Origin: Xestospongia muta
Lineage: Eukaryota > Porifera > Demospongiae > Haplosclerida > Petrosiidae
Direction: 5' to 3'
Length of the DNA: 64,000 nucleotides
Assembly: GCA_963693285.1 (NCBI GenBank)
Contig: OY848931.1
Location: 2,616,144-2,680,143 of the forward strand
Each line of letters begins with the position of its first letter. Positions within the stretch are counted from its first letter, which is position 1. Shown in pieces: positions 50,401-64,000 of this stretch. The position numbers and the translations under genes are program-made. The notes beneath the pieces were generated by a model. That model worked only from the letters and a program-made list of their open reading frames with translations. It did no database searches and had not been told where the DNA came from.

Positions 50401-53400
50401 AATAGGTTAAAACTCTAAAATAAACTGTTTAGAGCTTTTTGAAAGTTAAAAAAGATTAGAAATTAACTATGAAAACTGCTTAAATATGCTGATCTAATGA
50501 GTTTAGTAAGCTTACCTGTCTTAAATATACTAATAAAGTAGTCTAAATAGGTTAAAACTCTAAAATAAACTGTTTAGAGCTTTTTGAAAGTTAAAAAAGA
50601 TTAGAAATTAACTATGAAAACTGCTTAAATAAGCTGATCTAATGAGTTTAGTAAGTTTATCTGTCTTAAATATACTAATAAAGTAGTCTAAATAGGTTAA
50701 AACTCTAATTTATAGTGTTTAGAGCTTTTTGAAAGTTAAAAAAGATTAGAAATTAACTATGAAAACTGCTTAAATAAGCTGATCTAAAGAGTTTAGTAAG
50801 TTTATCTGTCTTAAATATACTAATAAAGTAGTCTAAAGAGGTTAAAACTCTAAAATAAACTCTTTAGAGCTTTTTGAAAGTTAAAAAAGATTAGAAATTA
50901 ACTAGAAATTAACTATTAAACCTGCTTAAAAAAGCTGATCTAATGAGTTTAGTAAGTTTATCTGTCTTAAATATACTAATAAAGTAGTTTAAATAGGTTA
51001 AAACTCTAATATATACTGTTTAGAGCTTTTTGAAAGTTAAAACATTTAGAAATTAACTATGAAAACTGCTTAAATAAGCTGATCTAAAGAGTTTAGTAAG
51101 TTTATCTGTCTTAAATATGCTAATAAAGTAGTCTAAATAGGTTAAAACTCTAATATATACTGTTTAGAGCTTTTTGAAAGTTAAAAAGATTAGAAATTAA
51201 CTATGAAAACTGCTTAAATAAGCTGATCTAATGAGTTTAGCAAGTTTATCTGTCTTAAATATACTAACAAAGTAGTCTAAATAGGTTAAAACTCTAATAT
51301 ATACTGTTTAGAGCTTTTTGAAAGTTAAAAAAGATTAGAAATTAACTATGAAAACTGCTTAAATAAGCTGATCTAATGAGTTTAGTAAGTTTATCTGTCT
51401 TAAATATACTAATAAAGTAGTCTAAATAGGTTAAAACTCTAAAATAAACTGTTTAGAGCTTTTTGAAACTTAAAAAAGATTAGAAATTAACTATGAAAAC
51501 TGCTTAAATAAGCTGATCTAATGAGTTTAGCAAGTTTATCTGTCTTAAATATACTAATAAAGTAGTCTAAATAGGTTGAAACTCTAAAATAAACTGGTTA
51601 GAGCTTTTTAAAAGTTGAAAAGATTAGAAATTAACTATGAAAACTGCTTAAATAAGCTGATCTAATGAGTTTAGTAAGTTTATTTGTCTTAAATATACTA
51701 ATAAAGTAGTCTAAATAGGTTAAAACTCTAAAATAAACTGTTTAGAGCTTTTTGAAAGTTAAAAAAGATTAGAAATTAACAATGAAAACTGATTAAATAA
51801 GCTGATCTAATGAGTTTAGCAAGTTTATCTGTCTTAAATATACTAATAAAGTAGTCTAAATAGGTTAAAACTCTAAAATAATCTGTTTAGAGCTTTTTGA
51901 AAGTTAAAAAAGATTAGCAATTAACTATGAAAACTGCTTAAATAAGCTGATCTAATGAGTTTAGTAAGTTTATCTGTCTTAAATATACTAATAAAGTAGT
52001 CTAAATAGGTTAAAACTCTAAAATAAACTGTTTAGAGCTTTTTGAAACTTAAAAAAGATTAGAAATTAACTATGAAAACTGCTTAAATAAGCTGATCTAA
52101 TGAGTTTAGCAAGTTTATCTGTCTTAAATATACTAATAAAGTAGTCTAAATAGGTTAAAACTCTAAAATAAACTGTTTAGAGCTTTTTGAAACTTAAAAA
52201 AGATTAGAAATTAACTATGAAAACTGCTTAAATAAGCTGATCTAATGAGTTTAGTAAGTTTATCTGTCTTAAATATACTAATAAAGTAGTCTAAATAGGT
52301 TAAAACTCTAATTTATAGTGTTTAGAGCTTTTTGAAACTTAAAAAAGATTAGAAATTAACTATGAAAACTGCTTAAATAAGCTGATCTAATGAGTTTAGC
52401 AAGTTTATCTGTCTTAAATATACTAATAAAGTAGTCTAAATAGGTTGAAACTCTAAAATAAACTGGTTAGAGCTTTTTAAAAGTTGAAAAGATTAGAAAT
52501 TAACTATGAAAACTGCTTAAATAAGCTGATCTAATGAGTTTAGTAAGTTTATTTGTCTTAAATATACTAATAAAGTAGTCTAAATAGGTTAAAACTCTAA
52601 AATAAACTGTTTAGAGCTTTTTGAAAGTTAAAAAAGATTAGAAATTAACAATGAAAACTGATTAAATAAGCTGATCTAATGAGTTTAGCAAGTTTATCTG
52701 TCTTAAATATACTAATAAAGTAGTCTAAATAGGTTAAAACTCTAAAATAATCTGTTTAGAGCTTTTTGAAAGTTAAAAAAGATTAGCAATTAACTATGAA
52801 AACTGCTTAAATAAGCTGATCTAATGAGTTTAGTAAGTTTATCTGTCTTAAATATACTAATAAAGTAGTCTAAATAGGTTAAAACTCTAAAATAAACTGT
52901 TTAGAGCTTTTTGAAACTTAAAAAAGATTAGCAATTAACTATGAAAACTGCTTAAATAAGCTGATCTAATGAGTTTAGCAAGTTTATCTGTCTTAAATAT
53001 ACTAATAAAGTAGTCTAAATAGGTTGAAACTCTAAAATAAACTGGTTAGAGCTTTTTAAAAGTTGAAAAGATTAGAAATTAACTATGAAAACTGCTTAAA
53101 TAAGCTGATCTAATGAGTTTAGTAAGTTTATTTGTCTTAAATATACTAATAAAGTAGTCTAAATAGGTTAAAACTCTAAAATAAACTGTTTAGAGCTTTT
53201 TGAAAGTTAAAAAAGATTAGAAATTAACTATGAAAACTGCTTAAATAAGCTGATCTAATGAGTTTAGTGAAAACTGCTTAAATAAGCTGATCTAAAGAGT
53301 TTAGTAAGTTTATCTGTCTTAAATATACTAATAAAGTAGTCTAAATAGGTTAAAACTCTAAAATAAACTGTTTAGAGCTTTTTGAAAGTTAAAAAAGATT

Positions 53401-56400
53401 AGCAATTAACTATGAAAACTGCTTAAATAAGCTGATCTAATGAGATTAGTAAGTTTATCTGTCTTAAATAAACTAATAAAGTAGTCTAAATAGGTTAAAA
53501 CTCTAAAATAAACTGTTTAGAGCTTTTTGAAAGTTAAAAAAGATTAGAAATTAACTATGAAAACTGCTTAAATAAGCTGATCTAATGAGTTTAGTAAGTT
53601 TATCTGTCTTAAATAAACTAATAAAGTAGTCTAAATAGGTTAAAACTCTAAAATAAACTGTTTAGAGCTTTTTAAAAGTTAAAAAAGATTAGAAATTAAC
53701 TATGAAAACTGCTTAAATAAGCTGATCTAATGAGTTTAGTGAGTTTATCTGTCTTAAATAAACTAATAAAGTAGTCTAAATAGGTTAAAACTCTAAAATA
53801 AACTGTTTAGAGCTTTTTGAAAGTTAAAAAAGATTAGAAATTAACTATGAAATCTGCTTAAATAAGCTGATCTAAAGAGTTTAGTAAGTTTATCTGTCTT
53901 AAATATACTAATAAAGTAGTCTAAATAGGTTAAAACTCTAAAATAAACTGTTTAGAGCTTTTTGAAATATAAAAAAAATTAGAAATTAAGTATGAAAACT
54001 GCTTAAATAAGCTGATCTAATGAGTTTAGTAAGTTTATCTGTCTTAAATAAACTAATAAAGTAGTCTAAATAAACTCTAAAATAAACTGTTTAGAGCTTT
54101 TTGAAAGTTAAAAAAGATTAGAAATTAACTATGAAAACTGCTTAAATAAGCTGATCTAATGAGTTTAGTAAGTTTATCTGTCTTAAATATACTAATAAAG
54201 TAGTCTAAATAGGTTAAAACTCTAAAATAAACTGTTGAGAGCTTTTTGAAAGTTAAAAAAGATTAGAAATTAACTATGAAAACTGCTTAAATAAGCTGAT
54301 CTAAAGAGTTTAGTAGGTTTATATGTCTTAAATAAACTAATAAAGTAGTCTAAATAGGTTAAAACTCTAAAATAATCTGTTTAGAGGTTTTTGAAATATA
54401 AAAAAAATTAGAAATTAAATATGAAAACTGTTTAAATAAACTGATCTATTGAGTTTAGTAAGTTTATCTGTCTAAGTAAACTAATAAAGTAGTCTAAATA
54501 GGTTAAAACTCTAAAATAAACTGTTTAGAGCTTTTTGAAATTTAAAAAAGATTAGAAATTAACTATGAAAACTGCTTAAATAAGCTGATCTAAAGAGTTT
54601 AGTAGGTTTATATGTCTTAAATATACTAATAAAGTAGTCCAAATAGGTTAAAACTCTAAAATAAACTGTTTAGAGCTTTTTGAAAGGTAAAAAAGATTAG
54701 CAATTAACTATGAAAACTGCTTAAATAAGCTGATCGAATGAGTTTAGTAAGTTTATATGTCTTAAATATACTAATAAAGTAGTCTAAATAGGTTAAAACT
54801 CTAGAATAAACTGTTTAGAGCCTTTTGAAATATAAAAAAAATTAGAAATTAACTATGAAACTGCTTAAATAAGCTGATCTAATGAGTTTAGTAAGTTTAT
54901 CTGTCTTAAATAAACTAATAAAGTAGTCTAAATAGGTTAAAACTCTAAAATAAACTGTTTAGAGCTTTTTAAAAGTTAAAAAAGATTAGAAATTAACTAT
55001 GAAAACTGCTTAAATAAGCTGATCTAATGAGTTTAGTAAGTTTATCTGTCTTAAATATACTAATAAAGTAGTCTAAATAGGTTAAAACTCTAAAATAAAC
55101 TGTTTAGAGCTTTTTGAAACTTAAAAAAGATTAGAAATTAACTATGAAAACTGCTTAAATAAGCTGATTTAAAGAGTTTAGTAGGTTTATATGTCTTAAA
55201 TAAACTAATAAAGTAGTCTAAATAGGTTAAAACTCTAAAATAAACTGTTTAGAGCTTTTTGAAATATAAAAAAAATTAGAAATTAACTATGAAAACTGTT
55301 TAAATAAACTGATCTAATGAGTTTAGTAAGTTTATCTGTCTAAGTAAACTAATAAAGTAGTCTAAATAGGTTAAAACTCTAAAATAAACTGTTTAGAGCT
55401 TTTTGAAAGTTAAAAAGATTAGCAATTAACTATGAAAACTGCTTAAATAAGCTGATCTAATGAGTTTAGTAAGTTTATCTGTCTTAAATAAACTAATAAA
55501 GTAGTCGAAATATGTTAAAACTCTAAAATAAACTGTTTAGAGCTTTTTGAAAGTTAAAAAAGGTTAGAAATTATCTATGAAAACTGCTTAAATAAGCTGA
55601 TCTAAAGAGTTTACTAGGTTTATATGTCTTAAATATACTAATAAAGTAGTCTAAATAGGTTAAAACTTTAAAATAATATGTTTAGAGCTTTTTGAAATAT
55701 AAAAAAAATTAGAAATTAACTATGAAAACTGCTTAAATAAGCTGATCTAATGAGATTAGTAAGTTTATCTGTCTTAAATAAACTAATAAAGTAGTCTAAA
55801 TAGGTTAAAACTCTAAAATAAACTGTTTAGAGCTTTTTGAAAGTTAAAAAAGATTAGAAATTAACTATGAAAACTGCTTAAATAAGTTGATCTAATGAGT
55901 TTAGTAAGTTTATCTGTCTTAAATAAACTAATAAAGTAGTCTAAATAGGTTAAAACTCTAAAATAAACTGTTTAGAGCTTTTTGAAAGTTAAAAAAGATT
56001 AGCAATTAACTATGAAAACTGCTTAAATAAGCTGATCTAATGAGTTTAGTAAGTGTATCTGTCTTAAATATACTAATAAAGTAGTCTAAATAGGTTAAAA
56101 CTCTAAAATAAACTGTTTAGAGCTTTTTGAAAGTTAAAAACGATTCGAAATTAACTATGAAAACTGCTTAAATAAGCTGATCTAATGAGTTTAGTAAGTT
56201 TATCTGTCTTAAATATACTAATAAAGTAGTCTAAATAGGTTAAAACTCTAAAATAAACTGTTTAGAGCTTTTTGAAAGTTAAAAAAGATTAGAAATTAAC
56301 TATGAAAACTGCTTAAATAAGCTGATCTAATGAGTTTAGTAAGTTTATCTGTCTTAAATATACTAATAAAGTAGTCTAAATAGGTTAAAACTGTAAAATA

Positions 56401-59400
56401 ATCTGTTTAGAGCTTTTTGAAAGTTAAAAAAGATTAGCAATTAACTATGAAAACTGCTTAAATAAGCTGATCTAATGAGATTAGTAAGTTTATCTGTCTT
56501 AAATAAACTAATAAAGTAGTCTAAATAGGTTAAAACTCTAAAATAAACTGTTTAGAGCTTTTTGAAAGTTAAAAAAGATTGAAATTAACTATGAAAACTG
56601 CTTAAATAAGTTGATCTAATGAGTTTAGTAAGTTTATCTGTCTTAAATAAACTAATAAAGTAGTCTAAATAGGTTAAAACTCTAAAATAAACTGTTTAGA
56701 GCTTTTTAAAAGTTAAAAAAGATTAGAAATTAACTATGAAAACTGCTTAAATAAGCTGATCTAAAGAGTTTAGTAAGTTTATCTGTCTTAAATAAACTAA
56801 TAAAGTAGTCTAAATAGGTTAAAACTCTAAAATAAACTGTTTAGAGCTTTTTGAAAGTTAAAAAAGATTAGAAATTAACTATGAAAACTGCTTAAATAAG
56901 CTGATCTAATGAGTTTAGTAAGTTTATCTGTTTTAAATATACTAATAAAGTAGTCTAAATAGGTTAAAACTGTAAAATAATCTGTTTAGAGCTTTTTGAA
57001 AGTTAAAAAAGATTAGAAATTAACTATGAAAACTGCTTAAATAAGCTGATCTAATGAGTTTAGTAAGTTTATCTGTCTTAAATAAACTAATAAAGTAGTC
57101 TAAATAGGTTAAAACTCTAAAATAAACTGTTTAGAGCTTTTTAAAAGTTAAAAAAGATTAGAAATTAACTATGAAAACTGATTAAATAAGCTGATCTAAA
57201 GAGTTTAGTAAGTTTATCTGTCTTAAATATACTAATAAAGTAGTCTAAATAGGTTAAAACTCTAAAATAAACTGTTTAGAGCTTTTTGAAAGTTAAAAAA
57301 GATTAGAAATTAACTATGAAAACTGCTTAAATAAGTTGATCTAATGAGTTTAGTAAGTTTATCTGTCTTAAATAAACTAATAAAGTAGTCTAAAAAGGTT
57401 AAAACTCTAAAATATACTGTTTAGAGATTTTTGAAAGTTAAAAAAGGTTAGCAATTAACTATGAAAACTGCTTAAATAAGCTGATCTAATGAGTTTAGTA
57501 AGTTTATCTGTCTTAAATAAACTAATAAAGTAGTCTAAATAGGTTAAAACTCTAAAATAAACTGTTTAGAGCTTTTTGAAAGTTAAAAAAGATTAGAAAA
57601 AACTATGAAAACTGCTTAAATAAGCTGATCTAATGAGTTTAGTAAGTTTATCTGTCTTAAATAAACTAATAAAGTAGTCTAAATAGGTTAAAACTCTAAA
57701 ATAAACTGTTTAGAGCTTTTTGAAAGTTAAAAAAGATTAGAAATTAACTATGAAAACTCCTTAAATAAGCTAATCTAATGAGTTTAGTAAGTTTATCTGT
57801 CTTAAATATACTAATGAAGTAGTCTAAATAGGTTAAAACTCTAAAATAAACTGTTTAGAGCTTTTTGAAAGTTAAAAAAGATTAGAAATTAACTATGAAA
57901 ACTGCTTAAATAAGCTAATCTAATGAGTTTACTAGCTTTATATGTCTTAAATATACTAATAAAGTAGTCCAAATAGGTTAAAACTTTAAAATAAACTGTT
58001 TAGAGCTTTTTGAAATATAAAAAAAATTAGAATTTACTATGAAAACTGCTTCAATAAGCTGATCTAAAGAGTTTAGTTGGTTTATATGTCTTAACTAAAC
58101 TAATAAAGTAGTCTAAATAGGTTAAAACTCTAAAATAAACTGTTTAGAGCTTTTTGAAAGTTAAAAAAAATTAGAAATTAACTATGAAACTGCTTAAATA
58201 AGCTGATCTAAAGAGTTTAGTTGGTTTATATGTCTTAAATAAACTAATAAAGTAGTCTAAATAGGTTAAAACTCAAAAATAAACTGTTTAGAGCTTTTTG
58301 AAAGTTAAAAAAGATTAGAAATTAACTATGAAATCTCCTTAAATAAGCTGATCTAATGAGTTTAGTAAGTTTAACTGTCTTAATATACTAATAAAGTAGT
58401 CTAAATAGGTTAAAACTGTAAAATAATCTGTTTACAGCTTTTTGAAAGTTAAAAAAAGATTAGCAATTAACTATGAAAACTGCTTAAATAAGCTGATCTA
58501 ATGAGATTAGTAAGTTTATCTGTCTTAAATAAACTAATAAAGTAGTCTAAATAGGTTAAAACTCTAAAATAAACTGTTTAGAGCTTTTTGAAAGTTAAAA
58601 AAGATTAGAAATTAACTATGAAAACTGCTTAAATAAGTTGATCTCATGAGTTTAATAAGTTTATCTGTCTTAAATAAACTAATAAAGTAGTCTAAATAGG
58701 TTAAACTCTAAAATAAACTGTTTAGAGATTTTTGAAAGTTAAAAAAGATTAGCAATTAACTATGAAAACTGCTTAAATAAGCTGATCTAATGAGGTTAGT
58801 AAGTTTATCTGTCTTAAATATACTAATAAAGTAGTCTAAATAGGTTAAAACTCTAAAATAAACTGTTTAGAGCTTTTTGAAAGTTAAAAAAGATTAGAAA
58901 TTAACTATGAAAACTGCTTAAATAAGCTGATCTAATGAGTTTAGTAAGTTTTTCTGTCTTAAATATACTAATAAAGTAGTCTAAATAGGTTAAAACTCTA
59001 AAATAAACTGTTTAGAGCTTTTTGAAAGTTAAAAAAGATTAGAAATTAACTATGAAAACTGCTTAAATAAGCTGATCTAAAGAGTTTAGTAAGTTTATCT
59101 GTCTTAAATATACTAATAAAGTAGTCTAAATAGGTTAAAACTGTAAAATAATCTGTTTACAGCTTTTTGAAAGTTAAAAAAGATTAGAAATTAACTATGA
59201 AAACTGCTTAAATAAGCTGATCTAATGAGTTTAGTAAGTTTATCTTAAAATAACTAATAAAGTAGTCTAAATAGGTTAAAACTCTAAAATAAACGGTTTA
59301 GAGCTTTTTGAAAGTTAAAAAAGATTAGAAATTAACTATGAAAACTGCTTAAATAAGCTGATCTAATGAGTTTAGTAAGTTTATCTGTCTTAAATAAACT

Positions 59401-62400
59401 AATAAAGTAGTCTAAATAGGTTAAAACTCTAATTTATAGTGTTTAGAGCTTTTTGAAAGTTAAAAAAGATTAGAAATTAACTATGAAATCTGCTTAAATA
59501 AGCTGATCTAAAGAGTTTAGTAGGTTTATCTGTCTTAAATATACTAATAAAGTAGTCTAAATAGGTTAAAACTCTAAAATAAACTGTTTAGAGCTTTTTG
59601 AAAGTTAAAAAAGATTAGAAAAAACTATGAAAACTGCTTAAATAAGCTGATCTAATGAGTTTAGTAAGTTTATCTGTCTTAAATAAACTAATAAAGTAGT
59701 CTAAATAGGTTAAAACTCTAAAATAAACTGTTTAGAGCTTTTTGAAAGTTAAAAAAGATTAGAAATTAACTATGAAAACTCCTTAAATAAGCTAATCTAA
59801 TGAGTTTAGTAAGTTTATCTGTCTTAAATATACTAATGAAGTAGTCTAAATAGGTTAAAACTCTAAAATAAACTGCTTAGAGCTTTTTGAAAGTTAAAAA
59901 AGATTAGAAATTAACTATGAAAACTGCTTAAATAAGCTAATCTAATGAGTTTACTAGCTTTATATGTCTTAAATATACTAATAAAGTAGTCCAAATAGGT
60001 TAAAACTTTAAAATAAACTGTTTAGAGCTTTTTGAAATATAAAAAAAATTAGAATTTAACTATGAAAACTGCTTCAATAAGCTGATCTAAAGAGTTTAGT
60101 TGGTTTATATGTCTTAACTAAACTAATAAAGTAGTCTAAATAGGTTAAAACTCTAAAATAAACTGTTTAGAGCTTTTTGAAAGTTAAAAAAAATTAGAAA
60201 TTAACTATGAAAACTGCTTAAATAAGCAGATCTAAAGAGTTTAGTTGGTTTATATGTCTTAAATAAACTAATAAAGTAGTCTAAATAGGTTAAAACTCAA
60301 AAATAAACTGTTTAGAGCTTTTTGAAAGTTAAAAAAGATTAGAAATTAACTATGAAATCTCCTTAAATAAGCTGATCTAATGAGTTTAGTAAGTTTAACT
60401 GTCTTAATATACTAATAAAGTAGTCTAAATAGGTTAAAACTCTAAAATAATCTGTTTACAGCTTTTTGAAAGTTAAAAAAAGATTAGCAATTAACTATGA
60501 AAACTGCTTAAATAAGCTGATCTAATGAGATTAGTAAGTTTATCTGTCTTAAATAAACTAATAAAGTAGTCTAAATAGGTTAAAACTCTAAAATAAACTG
60601 TTTAGAGCTTTTTGAAAGTTAAAAAAGATTAGAAATTAACTATGAAAACTGCTTAAATAAGTTGATCTAATGAGTTTAATAAGTTTATCTGTCTTAAATA
60701 AACTAATAAAGTAGTCTAAATAGGTTAAACTCTAAAATAAACTGTTTAGAGATTTTTGAAAGTGAAAAAAGATTAGCAATTAACTATGAAAACTGCTTAA
60801 ATAAGCTGATCTAATGAGTTTAGTAAGTTTATCTGTCTTAAATATACTAATAAAGTAGTCTAAATAGGTTAAAACTCTAAAATAAACTGTTTAGAGCTTT
60901 TTGAAAGTTAAAAAAGATTAGAAATTAACTATGAAAACTGCTTAAATAAGCTGATCTAATGAGTTTAGTAAGTTTATCTGTCTTAAATATACTAATAAAG
61001 TAGTCTAAATAGGTTAAAACTCTAAAATAAACTGTTTAGAGCTTTTTGAAAGTTAAAAAAGATTAGAAATTAACTATGAAAACTGCTTAAATAAGCTGAT
61101 CTAAAGAGTTTAGTAAGTTTATCTGTCTTAAATATACTAATAAAGTAGTCTAAATAGGTTAAAACTGTAAAATAATCTGTTTACAGCTTTTTGAAAGTTA
61201 AAAAAGATTAGAAATTAACTATGAAAACTGCTTAAATAAGCTGATCTAATGAGTTTAGTAAGTTTATCTTAAAATAACTAATAAAGTAGTCTAAATAGGT
61301 TAAAACTCTAAAATAAACTGTTTAGAGCTTTTTGAAAGTTAAAAAAGATTAGAAATTAACTATGAAAACTGCTTAAATAAGCTGATCTAATGAGTTTAGT
61401 AAGTTTATCTGTCTTAAATAAACTAATAAAGTAGTCTAAATAGGTTAAAACTCTAATTTATAGTGTTTAGAGCTTTTTGAAAGTTAAAAAAGATTAGAAA
61501 TTAACTATGAAATCTGCTTAAATAAGCTGATCTAAAGAGTTTAGTAGGTTTATCTGTCTTAAATATACTAATAAAGTAGTCTAAATAGGTTAAAACTCTA
61601 AAATAAACTGTTTAGAGCTTTTTGAAATATAAAAAAGATTAGAAATTAACTATGAAAACTGCTTAAATAAGTTGATCTAATGAGTTTAGTAAGATTATCT
61701 GTCTTAAATAAACTAATAAAGTAGTCTAAATAGGTTAAAACTCTAAAATAAACTGTTTAGAGATTTTTGAAAGTTAAAAAAGATTAGCAATTAACTATGA
61801 AAACTGCTTAAATAAGCTGATCTAAAGAGTTTAGTAAGTTTATTTGTCTTAAATAAACTAATAAAGTAGTCTAAATAGGTTAAAACTCTAAAATAAACTG
61901 TTTACAGCTTTTTGAAATATAAAAAAAATTAGAAATTAACTATGAAAACTGCTTAAATAAGCTGATCTAAGGAGTTTAGTAAGTTTATCTGTCTTAAATA
62001 AACTAATAAAGTAGTCTAAATAGGTTAAAACTCTAAAATAAACTGTTTAGAGCTTTTTGAAAGTTAAAAAAGATTAGCAATTACCTATGAAACCTCCTTA
62101 AATAAGCTGATCTAATGAGTTTAGTTAGTTTATCTGTCTTAAATATACTAATAAAGTAGTCTAAATAGGTTAAAACTCTAAAATAAACTGTTTAGAGCTT
62201 TTTGAAATATAAAAAAAATTAGAAATTAAGTATGAAAACTGCTTAAATAAGTTGATCTAATGAGTTTAGTAAGTTTATCTGTCTTAAATAAACTAATAAA
62301 GTAGTCTAAATAGATTAAAACTCTAATATATACTGTTTAGAGCTTTTTGAAAGTTAAGAAAAATTAGCAATTAACTATGAAAACTGCTTAAATAAGCTGA

Positions 62401-64000
62401 TCTAATGAGTTTAGCAAGTTTATCTGTCTTAAATAAACTAATAAAGTAGTCTAAATAGGTTAAAACTCTAAAATAAACTGTTTAGAGCTTTTTGAAAGTT
62501 AAAAAAGATTAAAAATTAACAATGAAAACTGCTTAAATAAGCTGATCTAATGAGTTTAGTAAGTTATCTGTCTTAAATATACTAATAAAGTAGTCTAAAT
62601 AGGTTAAAACTCTAAAATAAACTGTTTAGAGCTTTTTGAAAGTTAAAAAAGTTTAGAAATTAACTATGAAAACTGCTTAAATAAGATGATCTAAAGAGTT
62701 TAGTAAGTTTATATGTCTTAAATATACTAATAAAGTTGTCTAAATAGGTTAAAACTCTAAAATGAACTGTTTAGAGCTTTTTGAAAGTTAAAAAAGGTTA
62801 GAAATTAACTATGAAAACTGCTTAAATAAGCTGACCTAATGAGTTTAGTAATTTTATCTGTCTTATATATACTAATAAAGTAGTCTAAATAGGTTAAAAC
62901 TCTAAAATAAACTGTTTAGACCTTTTTGAAAGTTAAAAAAGATTAGAAATTAACTATGAAAACTGCTTAAATAAGCTGATCTAATGAGTTTAGTAAGTTT
63001 ATCTGTCTTAAATAAACTAATAAAGTAGTCTAAATAGGTTAAAACTCTAAAATAAACTGTTTAGAGCTTTTTGAAAGTTAAAAAAGATTAGAAATTAACT
63101 TTGAAATCTCCTTACATAAGCTGATCTAATGAGTTTAGTAAGTTTATCTGTCTTAAATATAGTAATAAAGTAGTCTAAATAGGTTAAAACTCTAAAATAA
63201 ACTGTTTAGAGCTTTTTGAAAGTTAAAAAAGATTAGAAATTAACTATGAAAACTGCTTAAATAAGCTGATCTAAAGAGTTTAGTAAGTTTATCTGTCTTA
63301 AATATACTAATAAAGTGGTCTAAATAGGTTAAAACTATAAAATAAACTGTTTAAGGTTTTTGAAAGTTAAAAAAGATTAGAAGTTAACTATGAAACCTGC
63401 TTAAATAAGCTGATCTAATGAGTTTAATAATTTATCTGTCTTAAATATACTAATAAAGTAGTCTAAATAGGTTAAAACTCTAATATATACTGTTTAGAGC
63501 TTTTTGAAAGTTAAAAAAGATTAGAAATTAACTATGAAAACTGCTTAAATATGCTGAGCTAATGAGTTTAGTAAGTTTATCTGTCTTAAATATACTAATA
63601 AAGTAGTCTAAATAGGTTAAAACTGTAAAATAAACTGTTTAGAGCTTTTTGAAAGTTAAAAAAGATTAGAAATTAACTATGAAAACTGCTTAAATAGGCT
63701 GATCTAAAATGTTTACTAGGTTTATATGTTTTAAATATACTAATAAAGTAGTCTAATTAGGTTAAAACTCTAAATTAAACTGTTTAAAGCTTTTTGAAAT
63801 ACAAAAAAAAATAAAAAATTAACTTTGAAAACTGCTTAAATAAGCTGATCTAATGAGTTTAGCAAGTTTATCTGTCTTAAATATACTAATAAATTAGTCT
63901 AAATAGGTTAAAACTTTAAAATAAACTGTTTGAGCTTTTTGAAAGTTAAAAAAGATTAGTAATTAACTATGAAAACTGCTTAAATAAGCTGATCTAATGA
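38461..64000 (+). repeat. 145-bp satellite, right block (about 176 units), open-ended
   Basis: The same unit as the left block in opposite orientation. The landmark tttagagctttttgaaagt recurs every 145 bp, for example at 44341, 44486 (with a variant tail) and 44631. The array runs off the window. Multi-unit duplications are clear. About 41491-42935 is repeated at 42936-44380 (offset 1445, ten units), about 45690-46840 at 46850-48000 (1160, eight units), and 57591-59612 at 59613-61625 (2022, fourteen units). A marker unit recurs at 51591, 52460 and 53039 (six then four units). Each unit carries a short dyad, ctctaaa, 8 bp, tttagag. No gene, transposon or other interruption was noticed in the block. 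Confidence 0.97.

Noticed and set aside
32176..64000. CRISPR array
   Set aside because: The whole 145-bp unit is repeated with no unique spacers, and the DNA is eukaryotic.
32176..64000. CENP-B box or telomeric repeat within the satellite
   Set aside because: I saw no sequence resembling the mammalian CENP-B box and no TTAGGG-type tract, so a centromere role stays conjecture.
1..64000. tRNA, rRNA or other structured RNA genes
   Set aside because: No cloverleaf with a recognisable TTCGA-type T-loop and no rRNA-like sequence was seen by eye; a covariance-model search was not possible.

Overview
This is eukaryotic, animal-type nuclear DNA, strongly A+T-rich, with no intact protein-coding gene. 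The recognisable coding pieces are short exons with splice-like borders from animal gene families: a cadherin, a PHR-family (MYCBP2/Highwire-type) E3 ligase, and a monoacylglycerol lipase. Two apparent introns are very short (about 35-45 bp). This suits a compact early-branching animal such as a sponge, but the organism is my inference and is not proven by the sequence. Almost all long open frames in the window are chance frames inside repeats.

Region 1 (1-9942) is a composite repeat. It starts with a decayed N-terminal TTF-type zinc finger of the ZMYM1/hAT-transposase type (382-830). It contains a 139-bp tandem array flanked by inverted 15-bp subrepeats (2694-4550) and ends near 9942. Most of it returns in reverse complement at 22500-27960, giving a pair of inverted arms around a central segment of about 13.8 kb. 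Shorter relatives of the same repeat lie at 10236-11770 (reverse) and 19540-20834 (forward).

Region 2 (11834-16254) holds a broken cadherin on the plus strand: five exons with matching splice phases, an in-frame stop and a shifted donor. One intron contains a decayed PiggyBac-type transposase on the minus strand (12560-13891). A stray PHR-ligase zinc-finger exon follows (16003-16254). Region 3 (16440-19540) is a tandem array of about 0.48-kb units.

Region 4 (21451-22496 and 29432-30488) is a direct duplication of PHR-ligase exons. Both copies carry the same nonsense codon, so the gene was dead before it was copied. Copy A stops within a few bases of the edge of the right inverted arm. Copy B continues into a zinc-finger exon and then a monoacylglycerol-lipase relic (30690-31945) that has lost its catalytic serine.

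Region 5 (32176-64000, half the window, running off the end) is a satellite of about 145-bp units, roughly 219 copies by span. It switches orientation once at about 38457-38460 and contains nested multi-unit duplications. The whole window looks like the edge of a heterochromatic, possibly pericentromeric, block: satellite next to a graveyard of duplicated and transposon-broken gene fragments.
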